Source: Selaginella moellendorffii
Lineage: Eukaryota; Streptophyta; Lycopodiopsida; Selaginellales; Selaginellaceae
Assembly: GCF_000143415.4 (NCBI RefSeq)
Contig: NW_003314264.1
Coordinates: 3,523,229 to 3,587,228, forward strand
Reading direction: 5' to 3'
DNA: 64,000 nt
The position numbers and the translations under genes were made by a program. Below are positions 20,944 to 31,686 of the stretch, piece after piece; position 1 is the stretch's first letter, and each line of letters begins with the position of its first letter. Under the pieces are notes generated by a model. That model was given only the letters and a program-made list of their open reading frames with translations, searched no databases and had not been told where the DNA came from.

Positions 20944-22081
20944 GTAGCGCACATGGTTTTGACCCTTTATCCTATGGTGATTTACCATAGGATAACACCA
21001 CGAAGCGGAACCTAAACCCTCTTTGTGCCACGTGACAGATGCCACGTGTCCATGCCACGTGTCCATAGGAACCCGAGGTTCAGGGCCTTGGGCCACTGAA
21101 CGAAGGAACGGTGCCAAACTCCCAAGCATGGAGCCAAGGAGTGACGGAACCGAACCACGGAGCAACTCCCGAGCATAAAGCCCAAGAAGCGAAGGGACAG
21201 GAGCCCGGAGCGACTTGGAACAGTCCTAGAGTAACCAGCATCCCAATGCCAGGACTAGCATGCAAAACGGAGCCAAACGGAGTTTGGCACTATTTCGGCA
21301 TACCGGTGGCCTAACGCAAGGACATGGGTACTCCACCAACTAGCATGGAATGGAACTTGGGCTTAGACCCAAGCCGGATGCAGAACAAGGACAGGCACGC
21401 AAGCGGGAGCTAGACTATGCCTCAGGTTGGTCGGCCATGCCCGACTTACCCACTATCCCTACTATACATTTGGAATCCCCCATAGCCCCCCCCCCCCCCT
21501 TGAGGAACACATGCTTTGGGCTTTCACCCCAAGCCTCCCTTAGTATCAGGAGTTAGTCTCTGGAACAAGCTTGAAACTTACTAAATATAGAATGTCCTTA
21601 GATTGCGAATTTGGACATGGGACGAACACCATTGTGTTCAGGACGATCTCTACATTCCGTAGATATGCCAAATGAGCAAATCTGGACGCTTTCCATAAAT
21701 AGCATTTGGGACCGAAATGAGACCAACACAAAGGGCATGATAGCGAGGGTGTTTGGCAAACACGGTAAGCTATCATTTAGCGATATTGAGGGACCAATCT
21801 CAATATCGCGGGGGTTCCCAACACTAGTAAGTGCAAGTCAACATCATGAGTTTCTCATCACCATGTCAAGTCTGCTTGACTAAATGACAACTTAGGATTT
21901 CCTTCCTTAGTGCCCTTCCGGTCTAAGTGCACATGTGATGGCCAGTTTCTCAACTAGCTTAGGTGGAGACTAATAACGGGTCCAGCAATACCGACCTCCT
22001 ACCATCGTGGCAGTAAGGTAAGAGTGTCCGTAAGGACTAGCCGACAGGTAACTTTCGATACCTGAAGTCACATTCGCGACA
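20944..22081 (-). repeat. LTR B2 (5' LTR of element B)
   Basis: The repeat is 1138 bp from TGTAGC to GCGACA and matches LTR B1. It holds the same 12-bp inverted repeat (20968-20996) and three CACGTG boxes (21029, 21043 and 21056), with one ACGTGTCC-type unit fewer than B1. In the sense of the element these motifs lie within about 120 bp of the primer-binding site. Confidence 0.88.
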
Positions 22082-22086
22082 TTGTC
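22082..22086. repeat. Target-site duplication of element B, right (TTGTC)
   Basis: Second copy of TTGTC, pairing with 872-876. Confidence 0.85.
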
Positions 22087-22340
22087 AGACCAGTGCAAGA
22101 CAGAGCAAAAAAGAACTAAGAGCTAGGCTGAATATGCTTAGCTAGAAACACATAGGAGTTCTTACCTTATGTCCATCTAGCTAAGTACAGATGTGAAGCC
22201 CAGTTTACTAACACTTGAACAAGAGGGGCTGATAAAGAAAACTAGCAATACCGACCTTCTGCCGTCGTAACAGTAAAAAAAGAGTGTCCGTAAAGACTGG
22301 CCGATAGGTAACTTTCAATACCCGAAGTCACATTTGCAAT
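22087..22340 (-). repeat. C-type LTR, right part, continuing from 876
   Basis: Starting at AGACCAGTGCAAGACA, this stretch matches about 43062-43316 and ends in CACATTTGCAATA, the counterpart of CACATTTGCAACA at about 43303-43315. Together with 1-876 it forms one LTR cut by element B. Confidence 0.75.
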
Positions 22341-25010
22341 AATAAAGTCCTTGGGCAAGTGAACCTCATTTTGTGACAAAGCTTGATGAGGGTAATCATT
22401 TCTACATCGATTATTATTTATTAAATAAAGTAACAATCTTGGATATGTACACTCTTCCTCACACTACTAATATTTTGGATCATTTGGGGAGAAGCCGTTG
22501 GTTCACCAAGTTAGATCTTGCTTCTGGGTATTGGCAAGTATTGATGGCCGAAGAAAATATTCCTAAAACTATTTTTGGTACACCATTTGGTTTGTATGAA
22601 TTCTTAGTGATGCTATTTAGTTTAAACAATGCTTTAGCAACTTTCTAGCAGATGATAAATAAAGTTCTTTGCGATATTTCAGAAATGACTGCTAACTTCA
22701 TTGATGATGTCTTGATCCACTCAAAGGAGATGTGGGAGGAACAAATTTGTGATGTTCATAAAGTGTTGGATCAACTATGGGAAGTTGGTTTAAAGTTGAA
22801 ATAGTTAAAGTGTGTGTTTAGGTTTAAAGACACAACTTATCTTATATTTCTCATGAGGGTTTGTAAGTTGATCTTGACAAATTTGTGGCTATTCTAAAGC
22901 TCCCTACTTCAAAGTGTGTGAATGATGTGCAATGCTTCTTAGGCAATATGCAGTATTTTAGTCGTTCTGTTGATCATCTTTTTTATTTCATTGCATTATT
23001 GCGAATGTTGCTAAAGTTGTCAATATCATCTTTCATTTGGTCTATAGACTATAAGCAGGTGTTTACAGATCTCAAAGCGTTGTTGACGACTCTTATAATT
23101 TTAACATATCTTGACTACACTCAACCTTTCATTTTGCATATGGATGTTTTTAATATTGGTTTTGGAGATGTGTTGATGCAAGAGAGCCTGAGGGTGCTTG
23201 GTCAGCACCATCCTATTATATATATCAGCCGTACATTACAACTAGTAGAGTTAAACTATTCCACAATAGAGGAGTGTTTAGCAGTAGTTTGGGGTTTTGA
23301 GAAACTTCATCCATATCTATATAGTTTTTAAACGTTATTAAAAGATGATCATACTGCAATCAATTCATTATTGAAATGGAAGAACTTGGTTAATCGTACT
23401 GCTTGGTGGGCTTTGAAGCTTTAGATATATGATTTTGATGTTGTTCATTGTTTGGGGAGTTCTATGGCTAATGTTAATGCCCTTTCTCAAGCTCCTCTTC
23501 CTTCTTCGCTCTCTTTTCATATTTTTAATGATCCTATTATTTTAACATTTGTGGATTTTTTAAATGAGAATTCTATGCTATCACCGATTGTTGTACTTGA
23601 TGTCTAGTATCCACAAGATGTAAAGCAAGATTTACTTTCCCTTGATGAAATTTGTGAGGCTCAAAAGATTGAGGTGTGGATTTGAAGACTTCGCGATAGG
23701 TTTATGAATCTTGCATCACTTATTGATGATTTGCTATTTCGGCATTTACATTCTCAATATTATTTTGAGAATAGTTTTTTTTATTTTCTAGGTATGGATT
23801 TTGATGATCATTTAGGGTTAGTGGTGCTTACAATCTTTATTCCACGCTTTTTCCATACCTACCATAATTCTCTTATTCTATGTGGGTATATAGGACATTG
23901 TCACATGACCAAGAAGTTATGTAAGTCTTTTTATTTGTAATGCATGTGATCATGGGATGAGATTTGAATATACTGTCATCTATCTGATCTGTGCATAGCT
24001 GTGTTTAGTGCAAAGCTCATAATACTCCCCCTCATACTGTGGAAGGATAGTTAGAGTTAATTGTAGTTTCCTATCTATTTGAGTTGGTGGCATTTGATTT
24101 TATAAGACATTTTCTACGATCAATTATTGGCAATGAGTATGTCATTATTGCTTCTGATTACTTAACTCACTGGGTGAAAGTTGGTGCTCTTGCTAGTGCA
24201 TTTGCAACTTCCTCAATTGAGTGGTGTTCCGGCATTCCTATCTGGAGTGGATTTTTTCAGATAATGGTCTTGTATTTATAAATAAGGCATTTCATATTTT
24301 GACATCTAGATTGAGGATACACCACATTTTCACGAGTGCTTATCATCCACAGTCAGACAGTTTAGTGGAATGAATCATTTGGACCTTCAAAGGGATGATC
24401 GTGAAGTATATGAACTTTTAACATTTGGATTAAGATGGTTATTTGCTATCTTTTCAATATGCGTATGTCATAAGGGTGTAAAGTTCTATTAATGTTTCAC
24501 CATATAAACTCCTATATAATTATGATCCAATATTATCAATGGAATTAGGTTTACTTTCGCAATTGCCGTAGGTTGCCAATACTAATGAGTATTCTTCCAC
24601 TTGTCTGAGTAAAATCTACCACACATCTAAGCCATGTACAAGTGGGACAACAACAATGCTACAACTCCCATCATTGTCCACCTACAAAGTACAAAATGAA
24701 TTTCTTGGTGTTAATCCGTTTTCTCCATCTTATAGTACATGGTTTATCTAAAGGGCTTTTTGCTTAGTAGAAAGGTCTATATCAGGTGTTGTAACAAGTT
24801 GAACTGCAAGTTTATGAAGTTCGACATGACATCTAGCAAGTCGATCCTCCAAAAATTGTGTATATACAATGGCTGAAACACTTTATACAAAGGGATCAAG
24901 AACATTTAATACCACCTACAGATCCACCGATGCCTCCTCTTGATATTCCTTCAAATCTTGACCCATCCACGAAAGAACTTTAATAATTTTCTATCATTCC
25001 GAAAGGAAGG
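22341..25010 (+). pseudogene. Decayed Ty3/gypsy pol (RT, RNase H, integrase)
   Basis: Broken frames on the plus strand read in order as a polyprotein. RT spans about 22370-22860 (KLDLASGYWQV, then FIDDVLIHS with FIDD in place of the usual YIDD). RNase H is at about 22880-23400 (SRTLQLVELNYSTIEECLAV). The integrase finger is at about 23720-23940 (GHCHMTKKL) and the integrase core at about 24080-24560 (a decayed HPQSD motif near 24350). There are many stops and frameshifts, for example a TAG after ALATF near 22646. It is much older than element A and AT-rich. It is related to the minus-strand fragments at 40870-42235, judging by the shared order of WALKL/IYDF and GHC motifs. It starts abruptly after the C-type LTR, so its 5' part is lost or belongs to another insertion. 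Confidence 0.8.
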
Positions 25011-25547
25011 GATGATATGAGTCCAAATGTATAACTATAATGCTATATACTAATATTAATGTAGTGAGATTTTGGTAACTATCGAATTAGTTTCACTCTA
25101 GACCATTCACTCTTGTATATAAACTAAAGTTTTTTAGGCTAATGGATATACACATTTCTTGTATTCTCTTTCCATATTCCATACACTCATATAACTTTTT
25201 GGCATAAAATTAAACTAATATAAATAAAAGTAACTATTCTTCTTGACAAGTTCTAGATGTCCATCTTAGAAGCTCACCACTGCCCATATTGATACCAGAA
25301 TGCTGTCTATAAGAGTTTCTTAGGCTTTACTAGATCCAGGTTTGCAATTGCTAGCAAAAAGTTCCAACCTGGAAAAAAGAGTTATTCCATCTAAGAAAAG
25401 GAGAGAGAAATATATAATTCCTTTACATTGCTCAGATCACCAGGAGCCATCTGAGTTTGCGGTCCTCGGCCCAAAATTCGCAATGCTCAATGGATGATGG
25501 GCCGTTGATGAATCTCTGCCTTTAAAAGTGAAAAAATTTGAAATCAA
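25011..25547. other. Intergenic stretch with possible old LTR remnant, upstream of the MFT-like gene
   Basis: Directly after the decayed pol is a purine-rich GAAAGGAAGGGATGA and then AT-rich sequence to about 25250 with a TATATAAAC motif near 25115. This could be the remains of a 3' LTR, but I found no second copy. From 25440 the sequence becomes GC-richer, as expected for gene-proximal DNA. Confidence 0.35.
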
Positions 25548-25555
25548 CACGTGGC
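25548..25555 (+). promoter_or_regulatory. G-box/ABRE upstream of the MFT-like gene
   Basis: CACGTGGC lies 57 bp before the start codon and matches the ABA-response element core ACGTGGC. In Arabidopsis, MFT is controlled by ABA-response factors through such a box; that this one works is inference. Confidence 0.5.
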
Positions 25556-25611
25556 AATATATGGCGCGGCCGCGTAGAAGGGAAGAGCCCTAAAAGGAGT
25601 TTCCTCAATAT

Positions 25612-26502
25612 ATGGAGCAGCCAGAGAGCAGACACCGCGAGGACGTGAATGCGCTGGATCCGCTCATCCTGGGCGGGATCATCCCGGACGTGGTGGACGA
25701 TTTCGTGCCGTGCTGCGAGATGGCGGTATACTACGGTAAGGATCAGGTCACAAACGGGTGCGAGCTCGCACCATTTGCCACAAGTTCGCCCCCAAACGTG
25801 CAGATCGCCGGGAACTTCGATGATGGCTCTCTCTTCACGCTGGTAAAGCTCCCTTCCTCGCTCTTTCTCGCGATTCTTCTAGGCCTGGGTATAGTCGCAT
25901 TCTTTGCTGGAAATTTTTCTAAAAGAGATCGTGCTTCTCTATTCAGGTGATGACGGATCCTGATGCTCCAAGTCCGGCTGAGCCATCACTGGGGGAATAT
26001 CTTCACTGGTAAGCAGCAGCAAAGCAGCGCGGCTTTATGCCAGAATCATCACTTCCACTAAAACGAAGAGCCGTAGAAAACACTAGAAAGAAAAATCTCA
26101 CGCTTTCCTTGGTAGGCTGGTGACTGATATTCCCGGAGGAACAGATCCAAGCAAAGGTAAGCCGCATTTCTTTCCTCCATGCGCGAGCGAGAAAATAAAA
26201 TCTACACAAAAGAGAGTGATAGTTTTTCTCGACGGGCAACTACTATTTGAGCGCACTAATGCATTCGTTGCTTTGGTCTGTGTTCCTCGTTGACAGGGAA
26301 AGGGGTGCTGCCATATGAGAGACCAAAGCCACCAGCAGGCACGCACAGGTACACGTTTTGTTTATTCAAGCAAAGCAGGCCCATGATGGCACTCGCGCCC
26401 GTCATCCGGAGCAACTTTAGCACCAAATGCTTCGCTCAAGAGCACGGCCTGGGCCTCGCAGTCGCAGCGCTGTATTTCAAAGCACAAGGCATGGAGCCAT
26501 AA
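25612..26502 (+). CDS. MFT: PEBP-family protein, MOTHER OF FT AND TFL1-like
   Basis: Four exons (25612-25842, 25947-26008, 26116-26156, 26297-26502) give 179 residues. Exons 2 and 3 are 62 and 41 nt, the classic sizes in plant FT/TFL1/MFT genes. Visible motifs are VYYGKDQVTNG near residue 40, the ligand-pocket DPDAPSP, GTHRY and the C-terminal part with LGLAVAALYF. Features pointing to the MFT branch rather than FT or TFL1 are DIPGGTDPSKGKGVLPYE and a C-terminus ending in EP. PEBPs of this branch are phosphatidylethanolamine-binding-like regulators that act with bZIP factors in the nucleus, and MFT controls germination and ABA responses in angiosperms; the role in a lycophyte is inferred. All introns (104, 107 and 140 nt) have GT-AG ends. 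The ATG fits the family N-terminus. Confidence 0.9.
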
Positions 26503-27862
26503 CAACTTGTAAGTGTCTACATGAACAGTGTAAGTTGCAAGCTTGTCTCCCAAAGTTTTCTTTTTTTTACTAAGTTTTTCGTGCTCTTTTGCCCGACGAG
26601 CTACTGTGTGTGTCGATCCAGCTGGTGCTTGACGATTTACAGCGCACGCAGGAAAGCTCGAGCTTATCCGCAGTTTTGTTCCAGGAGAGGATTCAGGGAG
26701 CTCTCTTACCAATAAGTAACGAGGACGAAAAAGTGAAAGAAGTTTGGCTTTGGGTGGTAGCAGTAAAGCCGGGGGTCTCTTTTCGCAGCTCTCAGCCTCG
26801 GAGAGGAACTTGTTCCTGATCATGTCTTGCTACTCCAACTTGTTTCTGCGCGGAAGCTGCTGCGCAGAGATTTGATCCAGCACGCAGAATGCGACTTACA
26901 TTGTACACTGACAGGATTTTGCTTTTTCGACATCAAATCGCGCGGGACGAGCTAGCTATTCTTCTGCTACTTCGTCGTATTTGCTACTACAAGAGCACGA
27001 CGGATCACTGTTTGGATCACTATTCAGAGAGGGGAAAAATGCAATTTTCCTGTTGTTTGTGCGATTATTAAGTTTGGATAGAGCTTCCACTCTTTTGTCT
27101 CGCAGATCTTAGACCAGTTGGTAAAGCTTACACACTTTTTATAAGCGTCTGGATAGAACTGTATGTACATACATTTATGGTCGCTGGCCAGAAAAGAACA
27201 CGCCAGCTAAAGAGAAGGGGATAGAGATTGACAAAAAGCACTCACCCCTTAAAAAAAAAAAAAAAAGAAGGAAGAAAAGGACTATGGCGGCTACTGCTAC
27301 TACCGCTACTTTTGCCTGGCAAAACACTACTCGCTCTAACAGGAAGGACGGGAGATCCATCACCAAGTTGGCCTTTAACAAAACAAAGCCTTCTTCCTGG
27401 TGGGAGGGACTCTCCATAGCTACGCTCCACTCTAACCATGCCTGTCTAGAGAACAAACACTACTTCCTAGTGCACTGCAAGCAAAGCAAAGGATTGCTTT
27501 GCTCGGAGAGCTTTTCCACTCTCCTGCTTACTTACTACTCTATACGGAAGGAAAGGTACCGGAAAGGAAAAAAACGGAGGAAAAAAGAGAAGACTCGACG
27601 TAGGGATGACTCCTGCTCCTCTAGCTACCTATGTAGTATTTACATAGTAGCGTAAACGTAATGCTCACCTCGGAGGAGATCCCCGCTGGTTGCGATCGGG
27701 ATCTCAGACTCACCATTGTTGGAACTTTGGAACTTTTGAGAGTGGTGGTAACCAGCCAGCAGCAGCAGCAGCAGCGCTCTCTCTAGTTGTTGCTCCAGAG
27801 GATCACTCGTATCCTCGTGTCCTGTTGTTGACGTTGTTTTGTTAGTTGTATCCTCCTCGATA
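26503..27862. other. Intergenic, no gene recognised
   Basis: This 1.36-kb stretch lies between the MFT-like stop and the ERF stop. It should hold the two 3' UTRs. There is a run of about 16 A at 27250-27265 and CAG/AGC repeats at about 27758-27777. Several short open frames exist on both strands, but none has a recognisable domain. Confidence 0.5.
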
Positions 27863-29725
27863 CTAGTTGCTGGCTTTCCACAGCCCCGGTCTAGTAGTAC
27901 TGTGCGTCGTCGTACTGGTAGTAGTAGTAGTAGTAGTAGTAGTAGTGACTTTGCTAGAGTGGCTCTTCTCGGCAGCCAAGAGCAGCAGCAGCTGTTCGTT
28001 GCTCAGAAGGGACGGCGGAGGACGATGAACATCCCAGGAGAGATCCTCAAGCTCGATGTTTGGAGCGTTCGTGAGCAGATTATCAATGTCCGCCCACACG
28101 TTGCCACCACTGGCGGTGGCGGCGACGGAGCTATTCACCAGTGATCCGGCCCCCGGCGATAATAATTCTTCGCTACACACCACAGACGCGAGAGCTTTTT
28201 CTCCTCTAGAGCCCGCGAGCTCGAGGAGAGAGCCTGCGTCGGTGGTAGTGGTGGTTGTTGAAAAATTATCGGGGGTAGCCATCGCACGGTGATAGCAGCT
28301 GTCGCCATCGCCAGTAGTAGTACTCGTTGGGGAGACGCAAGGAGCGCTTGCGTAGCCGGCTCCTGTTCTTGCCGTCGCTGTTCTTGGTGATGTTGCTGTA
28401 GCTAGCACCTCCTTGTTGACTGGAATCGCTTCCACGAGGTCCTCCTCCGCTACGTCCTTCTGAGCCTTAACTTTAGCCGCTGCTGTCGTTGGTTTGGATG
28501 CATCCAGCTTCGATGCAGTCTGCTGAGAAATCGCCTGTAGTTTCGCTTCTAGAGTCGATTGAAACGTCGTACTACTTCCTCCTCCTCCTCCTCCTCCTCC
28601 TTGATCTTGTCCACTCCACCCGGACTTACTTGCTTCTTGCTGCTGTGCACGATATATATGTTGAATCTGTGGAAAGTTGAGGCGTGCATACTCGCCTCTC
28701 AACTTGTAAGCTGCCTGGTCATACGCGTAGGCTGCGTCTTCGGCCGTGTCAAACGTTCCTAGCCAGAGCCTGGTTCGGTTCCTCGGCAGGCGGATCTCCG
28801 CCACCCACTTGCCCCAGTGCCGCTGCCTCACTCCTCTATACAGCTTCGAGGGCCCGACTCCAAGCCTGCGATCCTTGCTTACGTGCTTCATGGACTGGCC
28901 CCTCGGGCTCAGGTTCAAAGTCTCACTCCAGTATCTAAGCTGCTGCTGCTGCTGTTGCTGATGGTTTAGTAGCTGGGAGTTTTTCCGATCAGCTGCTTGG
29001 TGGTGGTGCTGTTGTTGTTGCTGCTGCTGCTGTTGATGTGTCTGCTGTTGATGAAATAAGACGTGATTCTGTCTTTGATGCATGAGTAGCATCTGTTGTT
29101 GTTCCCAAGCTCGAATCTGCTCGAGCTGTGACGCTGCTTCCTCATGGATCGCTTGCGTCATGAAAAGTGGAGCTCGAGCGATGCTCTCGGGATACCAAGG
29201 CGGAACCTCCGGTGCTCCAGACGTGGACGTCGGTGACAAGACCATTGTTGGCCCGCTCGCTCCAACGAAATGATCGCAAGCGGCCGCCGGAAGAGGAACC
29301 TGCTGGTGTGGGACGGGCCAGACGCCAGCCCCACCCGCGATTCCAACGTTTCCGGCTTGAGCTCTCGAGGGAGACGGTGTCGTGGATCCCCCAGTGGAGG
29401 TGTCGAACACGTCGCCACTGCTCGAGGAGCTAGCTCCAACATTAAGCTGATGATGATGGTGGTGATAGAGTGGCGGCGACGGCTGTTGTTGTTGGTAACC
29501 GTGGAACCCCTCAGCAACATAGCCGGCTCCTTCTTCTTCGTAGGACGAGGAACTTGACGACGAGTCGGAGCTGTCCGGAAGCTCCAATCGTGCTAGAGCT
29601 TCCACATTGTCAAAGTGCTCCAACGTTCTCGCGAGGTCCCCGTCGAACGCAAACTCTCGGTCGAATCTAGCTGCGATGGGTAACTCGGCGGTAGCTGTTG
29701 CCATGCTCGCGGAATTTCTTGCCAT
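27863..29725 (-). CDS. AP2/ERF-domain transcription factor, DREB A-6 (RAP2.4-like)
   Basis: An intronless 620-codon gene. The single AP2 domain is at about residues 294-352 ([40 protein letters not shown], ending in ARLNFP). Val in WVAEIR and Leu in EIRLPRN fit the DREB A-6 group around RAP2.4, which binds DRE/GCC-type boxes in stress and light responses. The rest is low-complexity: poly-Ser near 50-60, long Gln/His tracts before the AP2 domain, Gly and Ser/Thr runs after it and a Thr-rich C-terminus encoded by an ACT-type triplet repeat (plus 27916-27946). A short acidic helix near the end ([13 protein letters not shown]) looks like an activation segment. The protein is longer than angiosperm RAP2.4 (about 330 residues), mostly because of these tracts. 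A second in-frame ATG lies at 29704. Nuclear action is inferred. Confidence 0.92.
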   Translation of the reverse strand: MARNSASMATATAELPIAARFDREFAFDGDLARTLEHFDNVEALARLELPDSSDSSSSSSSYEEEGAGYVAEGFHGYQQQQPSPPLYHHHHHQLNVGASSSSSGDVFDTSTGGSTTPSPSRAQAGNVGIAGGAGVWPVPHQQVPLPAAACDHFVGASGPTMVLSPTSTSGAPEVPPWYPESIARAPLFMTQAIHEEAASQLEQIRAWEQQQMLLMHQRQNHVLFHQQQTHQQQQQQQQQHHHQAADRKNSQLLNHQQQQQQQLRYWSETLNLSPRGQSMKHVSKDRRLGVGPSKLYRGVRQRHWGKWVAEIRLPRNRTRLWLGTFDTAEDAAYAYDQAAYKLRGEYARLNFPQIQHIYRAQQQEASKSGWSGQDQGGGGGGGGSSTTFQSTLEAKLQAISQQTASKLDASKPTTAAAKVKAQKDVAEEDLVEAIPVNKEVLATATSPRTATARTGAGYASAPCVSPTSTTTGDGDSCYHRAMATPDNFSTTTTTTDAGSLLELAGSRGEKALASVVCSEELLSPGAGSLVNSSVAATASGGNVWADIDNLLTNAPNIELEDLSWDVHRPPPSLLSNEQLLLLLAAEKSHSSKVTTTTTTTTTTSTTTHSTTRPGLWKASN

Positions 29726-31686
29726 ACACTACGCTGCCAACTGGATTTGTACGTTGGCTGATGATCTAAGTTTGGTTCTTCTGTGGCGACTGGCTTACTT
29801 GCGAAGCAAAGAAGAAGATCTTCTAAGGGAAGGGGAAAGAAGGAAGGCTTGCGAGAAATGGAAGCAAAGAAGAGCTGCTTGAGAAGTATGGAGAGAAAAG
29901 AAGACGAGCCTTGAAGAACTATGGATTTTAGTAGAAGAAACGAGGAGATCCTGGCCTGGGATATAAGCAGGCACTCTACCAACTTGTAAGCTTGTGACTT
30001 GTACAAGGCAATGCAGCAAGAAGCGCAAGCAAATGAAGATGAGGTATATATGTGCGAGAGATCAGTGAGAAGTCGGGTGCTTTCCTTTTTTCTTTGCAGG
30101 ATCTAAGAAACGGAGCTAAGCACAAGGGATGGAGTCCAGAGGAAAGCGGAGAAAAGAAGCTCCTCTGATGGGAGGCTACGCAGGGGCTACTAGACTAATC
30201 AAAGACGAGCAAGGGAAAAAAAAGGGATGGAGGAGCTTTGATGCATCCAGGGACAGGAAAGAGAGCCTAGAGGTCAACAGAGCTACAAGGATTTTCAATA
30301 CGGAGGCTGCGAATTAGGAAGGGAGGAGGAAAAAGAGAGAAATCTCTCTCTTGGCTGGGTCACAGATTCTCACACCAAATGCAAGGATGGAAGAATGCCA
30401 TGGCAAGCATACAGACCTAAAACTCGTCGTCGACGCCGCGGGCGGTAGAATGCCTGCCAAGATCTCAGATAGGAAGCATGAAAGGGATCTGGAGATGCCA
30501 GGGAAGGAATTGGGAGTGTATTGTCAGTCGCCGCCACAGATCATTCCTCGAGCGCCGCCACAAAATCGCTCTCTCGCCGCCTTCTCTTCCTCTTCTTCTT
30601 CCGCTTCCACGAATTTCTGGCTATGGAGGAGATTGTATAAAAGCACCCCTTAACCTCGGAGGGTTTAATTGCCACGTCACCAAGTTAGTGACTAAGCCAC
30701 GATTTAGGTCAGTGCGTATCAGGACACCTGTCAGGCGGGAAGAGTGACGTGCCGGTGTGGCCGCCACCACCAACCGGTGTATACCGGTGGACATACATTG
30801 CGGGCGCCGATATGTTTACCGATGTGACAGTTTGGATTCTTGCGTATTGTCTGCTTGCTCACGTATAGCAATCCGCCGCGTGTCCTTTCTAGAAGTTGAC
30901 TCAATCGCGACATGACGCGTGTCCGCGGGATTAGCGCGGCTTGAGCACCTGTTCCGCAAGATAAGATCCATGTCTGGGACGGGACGGGGGAGATGGTGGG
31001 ACAGATGGCGCGCTCCCATTTGCGGGAGGACTTCCACAGGTACAGTTAGGGCGACTAGAAAGCACACGCAATGTGGTTGGGAACTGACGCGTGGCGATCA
31101 CTTTGTGTGGCTATGGTGGGAAGTTTATCTCAACGTCCATGCTATGGTTCCATTTAGTGTCGATCACGCGTTTCCATTTGCTATGGTGTTTTATATCATG
31201 TAGTTGACAAAATATGAGGCCATTAGAAGGTAAGAAGTTTGAGGCGTGTCCTTGTTTCTCTGCCACACACCCCAGGAGATGACAGCCAAATGGGGACAAA
31301 AGGCCGAGCTCTAGCGATGGCGACCCGAGAGGGTCAGGGGGAATGGAAGAAGGCTCATTGCACGATGGATGAATGATAGAGTCACAACACACACACACTA
31401 ATCGGGACAAACAGGAGAATTCTGGGCATAAACAAGCTAAAGTGTGTGTTTTTATATCAATGCCGTGAGAGGGAGTATTTTGTTTTAACAATGATCGATT
31501 AAAAGACTAGACGAAGAGTGGGACAAATCACATGCGTTGGAGGTATGTGCGATCGTGATCCGCCCGGAAACTTTTGCTAATCAGCGAGCACTGGAGATTG
31601 ATGTGATCGACATCGTGCTGGTACTAACTTACTGTGGATGGATCACTCTCTCCAGATAAAAAATGGTGATATTATCATACAAGGAA
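29726..31686. other. Intergenic, ERF promoter side; GCC-box cluster and ACCGGT pair
   Basis: About 2 kb lie between the ERF start and the stop of the next PPR gene, both on the minus strand. At 30527-30590 there are three GCCGCC cores, the binding motif of ERF proteins. At 30635-30643 is a TATAAAAG on the plus strand with no gene after it. At 30773-30778 and 30783-30788 are two ACCGGT palindromes spaced exactly 10 bp. CGCGTG cores occur near 30873, 30915 and 31088. None of the short frames looks coding. Confidence 0.4.

Larger units (their letters stand above)
877..22081 (-). mobile_element. Element B: large LTR retrotransposon with non-coding interior (LARD-like), host of element A
   Basis: The element has two LTRs (877-2027 and 20944-22081), a TTGTC target-site duplication, a polypurine tract next to the left LTR and a tRNA-iMet-type primer-binding site next to the right LTR. 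These place it on the minus strand. After removing element A (2463-16378 plus one GGCGG copy), about 5.0 kb of interior remains. I find no gag, protease, RT, RNase H or integrase motif in it in any frame. It is therefore best called a large non-autonomous element that would depend on another family for its proteins. The left half of the LTR resembles no other repeat here, while the right half shares modules with the A and C LTRs. An alternative is a coding element too decayed to recognise, but the well-preserved LTRs argue against that. Confidence 0.8.

Noticed and set aside
22341-23940. Functional protein-coding genes in the RT and RNase H fragments
   Set aside because: The text is gypsy pol with many stops and frameshifts; no piece is a complete protein.
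26362-26823. A 153-codon minus-strand frame over the last MFT exon
   Set aside because: It is antisense to a conserved PEBP exon and has no domain.
31111-31491. A 126-codon Cys/Ser/Pro-rich minus-strand frame
   Set aside because: No recognisable motif and ordinary base composition; not enough support for a gene.
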